Shown: positions 47,527 through 51,351 of the stretch, in pieces
How the letters are laid out: every line of letters starts with the position of its first letter
Position numbering within the stretch: the stretch's first letter is position 1
Assembly (NCBI GenBank): GCA_945860565.1
Contig: CAMAQS010000007.1
Span: 1-51,351, forward strand
Reading direction: 5' to 3'
DNA: 51,351 nt
Source of the DNA: Chitinophaga pinensis
Lineage (GTDB): Bacteria; Bacteroidota; Bacteroidia; NS11-12g; UBA955
The notes under the pieces: generated by a model
What the model saw: only the letters and a program-made list of their open reading frames with translations
What the model was told of the DNA's origin: nothing
Databases searched by the model: none
Program-made: the position numbers and the translations under genes

Positions 47527-47985
47527 TTAAATCAAAGCTTCCTTTTTCAATATTCGCATAATGGCATTCGTCCAAGATGTAGGATGATTGTTATATCCTG
47601 CCCTACCAATAGCCATGAGCCATGAGCGTATATCTTGAGTTGATGTCATTTTACTATAGTATTTTCTTTTTGCTACCATATGGCAAAACGCAATGTAAGA
47701 AGCGGTATCTGAATCATATTGTCGGTAGGCCGATTTCATTTTTTTCTTAAAGGAATTTTTTCCCTTCATCCCAAAATGATTGTTTAACACTCTACAAATT
47801 TTACTTGTCCCATACCCAGATTCTACAATTGCTATTCCCAAGATTACATTGGATGGGATAGAATAAATAGCAGAAAGAGAATCTGCCAAAGGCTTGTATT
47901 TTTTAGTATAATCAGACTTTTGAGCATTCAAGTTACCGCTTAGAAAAAGCAATACTCCTAATAATAATTTTCGATATTTCTTCAT
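47527..47985 (-). CDS. Glucosaminidase-domain peptidoglycan hydrolase
   Basis: A 152-residue secreted enzyme with a signal peptide (1-21, ending LNAQ) and a GH73-type glucosaminidase domain (IVESGYGTS, where E55 is the likely acid, then NNHFGMKG). It would cleave the glycan strands of peptidoglycan in the periplasm. It is short, with no binding repeats. The methyltransferase start lies 21 bases downstream. Confidence 0.88.
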   Translation of the reverse strand: MKKYRKLLLGVLLFLSGNLNAQKSDYTKKYKPLADSLSAIYSIPSNVILGIAIVESGYGTSKICRVLNNHFGMKGKNSFKKKMKSAYRQYDSDTASYIAFCHMVAKRKYYSKMTSTQDIRSWLMAIGRAGYNNHPTSWTNAIMRILKKEALI

Positions 47986-48405
47986 TAAATCAGAGAAATT
48001 GATTTCCCAAATATTTCAACAAAAATAGACTTTTATATCCAAAGAATGAAATATTAAGACAACATCGCATATTTAATCGAATGAAATTGAATAACTTAAA
48101 TAAAAAAAACATCGATAGAATTAAAAATATCATCTATAAAACGCTCGTGAAAAAATCCAGCAATTAAAAATCATTAATTGTAAAAAATCTAAATCAACAT
48201 AAATATGTATTTTCATTCTAACAACCTTTGACTTGGATTATCTGTAGCACCCACAAATCCCCTATAAATTAGGTGTTTCACTCACTTTATTTTGTACACG
48301 ACATCGTTAAGATCTTCTTCCCTCACCAAAGGAATAATTTCTTTGGGCTTTGGTGCCTCATACCGAAGTTCTATAGCAAATTCTGGGTTTAAACTAAATA
48401 TTAAT
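47986..48405. other. Non-coding stretch upstream of the DUF3179 gene, with a possible gene remnant
   Basis: No complete gene is present. On the minus strand a frame ends at 48282-48284 and stays open to about 48518, running under the next gene's promoter and start; see the findings. A -7-like box (TATTTTTG, minus, 48020-48027) lies 35 bases upstream of the glucosaminidase gene. Confidence 0.45.
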
Positions 48406-48435
48406 TTGTTAATTGATAAACCAAATATATCTTTG
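48406..48435 (+). promoter_or_regulatory. Promoter of the DUF3179 gene
   Basis: TTG at 48406-48408, a 19-base spacer and TATCTTTG at 48428-48435 form a full Bacteroidota promoter with a 26-base leader to the ATG at 48462. Confidence 0.7.
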
Positions 48436-48461
48436 GGTTGAACTGATAAAATAAATCTTTT

Positions 48462-49658
48462 ATGAAAGCCACTAAATTTTTCTTTTTCTTTGGAGTTTTG
48501 CTTATCCTTTTTGAATGGTTAAGGGTATATTTTATTATGCCCATGCCAGGAAGTCAAAGGATAAATAGCATTGATTTGGCGTATTTTTTACATCAGTATC
48601 GCTGGATTATTCGTATGGTATGTTTATTGCCGATGATAATTGGCTTTCGCGCTACATTTAAATTATATCCAAAATCATTGATAGTTTTATTGTTGTTTTT
48701 AGTAGGTAGTAGTTACGTTACCAATTTCATAATGAGTGCAGATCAGATGTTCCAACTTATTAAAACAAAGACCTTCACAAAGCAAGAAAAAAACAACATT
48801 GACTTAGACCGCTTGGTTATTGGGGTAGAATTCAATAATGAGGCCGTGGCATATCCTGTGCAAATTATTGCTCATCACCATCAAATTTCTGATACCGTTG
48901 GAGGCGTTCCCATCCTTGTAACATATTGTTCTGTTTGCCGAACCGCACGTGTATTTTCACCCAAAATAAACAATAAAATAACCCAATTTCGATTGGTAGG
49001 AATGGATCATTTCAATGCAATGTTTGAAGATCCTCAAACGCATTCTTGGTGGAGACAAGTAAATGGTACTGCGGTTACGGGTCCTTTAAAAGGAAAAAAA
49101 CTAAAGGAATTATTTTCAAAGCAAATCACATTAAGAACATGGCTAGAAATGCACCCCGACTCTAGAATACTTCAGGCTGATCCATTTTTCAAAAAACAGT
49201 ACGATGGACTTATTCCTTTTGAAACGGGGACTTCCCGCAGCAGTTTAACCGGAAGAGACACTCATAATGGAGCTGAAAAAAATTGGATGGTATGGTTGAA
49301 TCGGGGCGAAAATACCAAATCTATTTCTTGGAATCTGTTGGAAAAAACTTCGATTAAAGTAATTAGTGACAAATCTGATTCAATTTTGATTGTTAGCAAT
49401 GACGGAGCAAGTGTTTTGAGTTATACAGTACAACAAAACTCTTCCGAAAACTTAGGGAATATTTTATTTAAATTAGACAAGCAACTAAATAGAATTTATA
49501 TTTATCCCAAAAACAAAAATAACAATTGGATTGATTCTTTTACATTAAGTGGACAAGCGCTCGCATTAAAAACAAAGCATAATTTATTGCCTATGCAGTG
49601 TTATCAAGAATACAACCACAGCTATCATGTGTTCAATTCACCGAATAAAATTAAATAA
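48462..49658 (+). CDS. DUF3179 membrane protein
   Basis: A 398-residue protein with an N-terminal membrane region of about three segments (5-25, 48-65 and 70-90) and a soluble DUF3179 domain (about 120-390). Domain motifs seen are AYPVQIIAHHHQISD, VTYCSVCRTARVF and RLVGMDHFNAMFED. The cysteine pair in YCSVC suggests a metal or redox site; the activity is unknown. It stands alone with a strong promoter. Confidence 0.87.
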   Translation: MKATKFFFFFGVLLILFEWLRVYFIMPMPGSQRINSIDLAYFLHQYRWIIRMVCLLPMIIGFRATFKLYPKSLIVLLLFLVGSSYVTNFIMSADQMFQLIKTKTFTKQEKNNIDLDRLVIGVEFNNEAVAYPVQIIAHHHQISDTVGGVPILVTYCSVCRTARVFSPKINNKITQFRLVGMDHFNAMFEDPQTHSWWRQVNGTAVTGPLKGKKLKELFSKQITLRTWLEMHPDSRILQADPFFKKQYDGLIPFETGTSRSSLTGRDTHNGAEKNWMVWLNRGENTKSISWNLLEKTSIKVISDKSDSILIVSNDGASVLSYTVQQNSSENLGNILFKLDKQLNRIYIYPKNKNNNWIDSFTLSGQALALKTKHNLLPMQCYQEYNHSYHVFNSPNKIK

Positions 49659-49685
49659 TTGGCCTGTTAGGGAATAGGTTTGAAT

Positions 49686-50636
49686 CTATCGTTTTATTTT
49701 GGGATACCAATGTTTTAAAGTATCGGGATCTGATGGTTCTGGGGGATTTTTAAAATCGAGATCAGGAAATAATTTGGTTGTAAACCCTTCATAATCTTTG
49801 GCCCATTCTCGGTGTTGATAAACACAAACTGCCAAACATGCCGAACAATAATTATGGGTTGCAAAGTAGGGAAAACACTTTCCAGTATCTATCACGTAAC
49901 GGTCTTTTCCAATATGATCTTTGCCGGCTTCTGGAGAACGATTGTCTGGGATGGCATCTGCAGGACAATACAATCGACAAGCTTTGCAGTTATCACAAAA
50001 TTTTGCAATTCCTGCGTCAATAGGAGAATCACATACTAAATCCATGCTGGTAATTACACTGCCCAATCTAAATAAAGGCCCCATTTTCGGGTGAATGATT
50101 GAACCATGTCTACCCAATTCACCAAAACCAGCTTTAAGTGCCAATGGAATGTGCAAGACGTTGCTGTCTCCAATAGGATGCTCCACAGTGCATTCGCATC
50201 CTAAATCTCGAATAAATTGAGCCAATTGAATCACAATTTCTCCCAAAGAATAATACACACGCAAACATTCTACGGCAGAATCATGTGAAGGTACAACTTG
50301 AAACTTCCGCCAGAGCATTTTTTGTCCAACAACTATTGCCAATTTTTCACTTATTTGACGTCCTTTATAGATATCAGAATCTTCAATTTCGGCAATCCCG
50401 ACTTCATCGGCCCCAAGTAAAATGGCTTTGGTTTTTATTATTTTGGAAGCCTCTTCCGGCGATTTAAACTCCGTTTTAATTGGATTTACTGGTCCTTTAA
50501 ACTTCGGACTTTGCTCCTCTTTTATGGCAGTAAGGATGTCGTTTACTTCTGATATATCAATTTTTCTGCCACCTATTGACTGATACCACTCATTCCACAT
50601 AAATGCGGGAGGCGAAAATTCACTAGATACTATCAT
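49686..50636 (-). CDS. QueG/reductive dehalogenase-like 4Fe-4S protein
   Basis: A 316-residue protein with two 4Fe-4S sites near the C-terminus: C214, C217, C220, C224 in the CxxCxxCxxxCP pattern, and C254, C264, C267, C271. The N-terminal half includes a QueG-like region (GADEVGIAEI near 75-84 and ALKAGFGELGRHG near 166-178). Related proteins are epoxyqueuosine reductase and reductive dehalogenases, which use cobalamin; no clear cobalamin ligand was identified. The gene overlaps the membrane protein gene upstream by 4 bases, which could be its anchor, as in dehalogenase A/B pairs. This is inference. Confidence 0.85.
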   Translation of the reverse strand: MIVSSEFSPPAFMWNEWYQSIGGRKIDISEVNDILTAIKEEQSPKFKGPVNPIKTEFKSPEEASKIIKTKAILLGADEVGIAEIEDSDIYKGRQISEKLAIVVGQKMLWRKFQVVPSHDSAVECLRVYYSLGEIVIQLAQFIRDLGCECTVEHPIGDSNVLHIPLALKAGFGELGRHGSIIHPKMGPLFRLGSVITSMDLVCDSPIDAGIAKFCDNCKACRLYCPADAIPDNRSPEAGKDHIGKDRYVIDTGKCFPYFATHNYCSACLAVCVYQHREWAKDYEGFTTKLFPDLDFKNPPEPSDPDTLKHWYPKIKR

Positions 50637-51079
50637 TTGTTTAGACTTTGATTGTTTTTCTTAAATACATTTATTTTCACTCCCAATTTGGCACCCAAGT
50701 ATCCCATAGGAATGTAAGCAAACGTAAGGTCTAAAATATCAAACCACAAAGGAGCAGGAATTAAAAAGACCATATAAATGCCTGCAATTAAATACAGTAA
50801 AGATATTATAAAAGCTATTTTCAGGTTTGGTTTTTTGATATATACTGCCATTAAAAACGCACTAATAAAAGTCCCAATTGCATGGGCCACTAATGGAATC
50901 ATTAGATGGATCGGTTCTAATAATTTCATAGATTGAATGGTTGATGCTTCAGTTGCAAAACTAACCCCCGGAGGATATTCAATAATTAATGGCCCCACCG
51001 TAATAATTAATCCATTTGCCAATGAACCTAAAAATAGTGAAATCAGAGTCCATAAAATGTAATAAAGATATTTACTCAT
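50633..51079 (-). CDS. Small four-helix membrane protein
   Basis: A 148-residue protein with four hydrophobic segments (about 8-30, 55-80, 85-105 and 108-132) and a basic C-terminus. It overlaps the 4Fe-4S protein gene by 4 bases. No family was recognised. A membrane-anchor or permease-like role is possible. Confidence 0.8.
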   Translation of the reverse strand: MSKYLYYILWTLISLFLGSLANGLIITVGPLIIEYPPGVSFATEASTIQSMKLLEPIHLMIPLVAHAIGTFISAFLMAVYIKKPNLKIAFIISLLYLIAGIYMVFLIPAPLWFDILDLTFAYIPMGYLGAKLGVKINVFKKNNQSLNK

Positions 51080-51139
51080 TTGTCAAATGTTACTTAGATT
51101 TAGGAATATACTATAAAATAATATAAATCATCCCATAAT

Positions 51140-51351
51140 TCACCATTTTTTTGATAATTCTAAAAGCATATTGACGGTTTTGGTATTTCTTGTTGTGGCC
51201 AAAACTTTTAGTTTTGATTCAAGAAAATTGTTTGAAAACTTGGTTTTGCCGTAACCATTTTCGCAATAAATGTATGCCGTTATGCCTAATATTTCTACTT
51301 TATCTTCACTTTCTATCAATAAATCATTCAATTTTAGAACCAATTCAGAAC
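51140..51351 (-). CDS. DUF1697 protein, C-terminal end (5' part beyond the window)
   Basis: The last 70 codons of a minus-strand gene that continues past the right edge. The visible part (ENGYGKTKFSNNFLESKLKV, then ATTRNTKTVNMLLELSKKW) matches the C-terminal part of DUF1697 proteins, which are small cytoplasmic proteins of unknown function. The start is not visible. Confidence 0.82.
   Translation of the reverse strand, partial: SELVLKLNDLLIESEDKVEILGITAYIYCENGYGKTKFSNNFLESKLKVLATTRNTKTVNMLLELSKKW

Overview
The window is about 51 kb of AT-rich chromosome from a member of the Bacteroidota. Three things support this. It carries type IX secretion/gliding genes (a PorU-type peptidase, PorV, a PorP/SprF protein and a GldJ-type lipoprotein) and proteins with T9SS-style C-terminal sorting domains. 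Many genes have the Bacteroidota -7 promoter box TAnnTTTG, sometimes with a TTG about 18 bases upstream. Several gene families are typical of the phylum. I cannot fix class or genus. There is no insertion sequence, integrase, phage gene or CRISPR array. I read 44 genes, two of them cut by the window edges.

Left part (1-13.4 kb): the 5' part of a large cysteine-rich secreted protein (minus strand, running off the left edge), aminopeptidase P convergent with protein-L-isoaspartate methyltransferase, a Gfo/Idh/MocA-like protein that appears to lack the catalytic lysine motif, and a lipoprotein translationally coupled to a WcaJ-type sugar-phosphate transferase. Next comes a tightly overlapping type I secretion-like operon: ABC membrane domain, HlyD adaptor and TolC-like channel. 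Its ABC protein has no ATPase domain. gyrB follows, with a clear terminator.

Middle part (13.7-29.2 kb): a LolC/E-type permease and a NamZ-type muramidase whose start codons are almost back to back; a small DUF4920 lipoprotein; and a minus-strand block porU-porV-pccB-accB-accC. Opposite porU lie a porP/sprF-like gene and gldJ. tRNA-Gly(GCC) and the RNase P RNA follow on the minus strand.

29.2-37.5 kb: a seven-gene plus-strand operon in which every gene overlaps the next. The order is gatB, a DltA-like adenylating ligase, a GNAT acetyltransferase, an acyl carrier protein, a membrane-anchored SGNH esterase/transferase, a second SGNH protein with two LysM domains, and an MBOAT acyltransferase. 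This looks like a Gram-negative counterpart of the Dlt system: activate a small acid, load it on a carrier, pass it across the membrane through MBOAT, and transfer it to a cell-wall or surface polymer through the SGNH proteins.

37.5-51.35 kb: an ElyC/YdcF-type protein, a small secreted protein, a methyltransferase, a T9SS-exported adhesin-like protein, then a compact minus-strand lipid-type biosynthetic operon: histidine-box hydroxylase, OleD-like dehydrogenase, lactonase-like metallo-beta-lactamase, F390-synthetase-like adenylating enzyme and KAS III/OleA-like synthase. A methyltransferase and a glucosaminidase lie upstream. The right end carries a DUF3179 protein, a QueG-like 4Fe-4S protein coupled to a small membrane protein, and the 3' end of a DUF1697 gene.

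The two systems most worth a closer look are the Dlt-like operon (30.7-37.5 kb) and the Ole-like operon (41.6-46.7 kb). All functional calls come from reading motifs and gene order; no database search was run.
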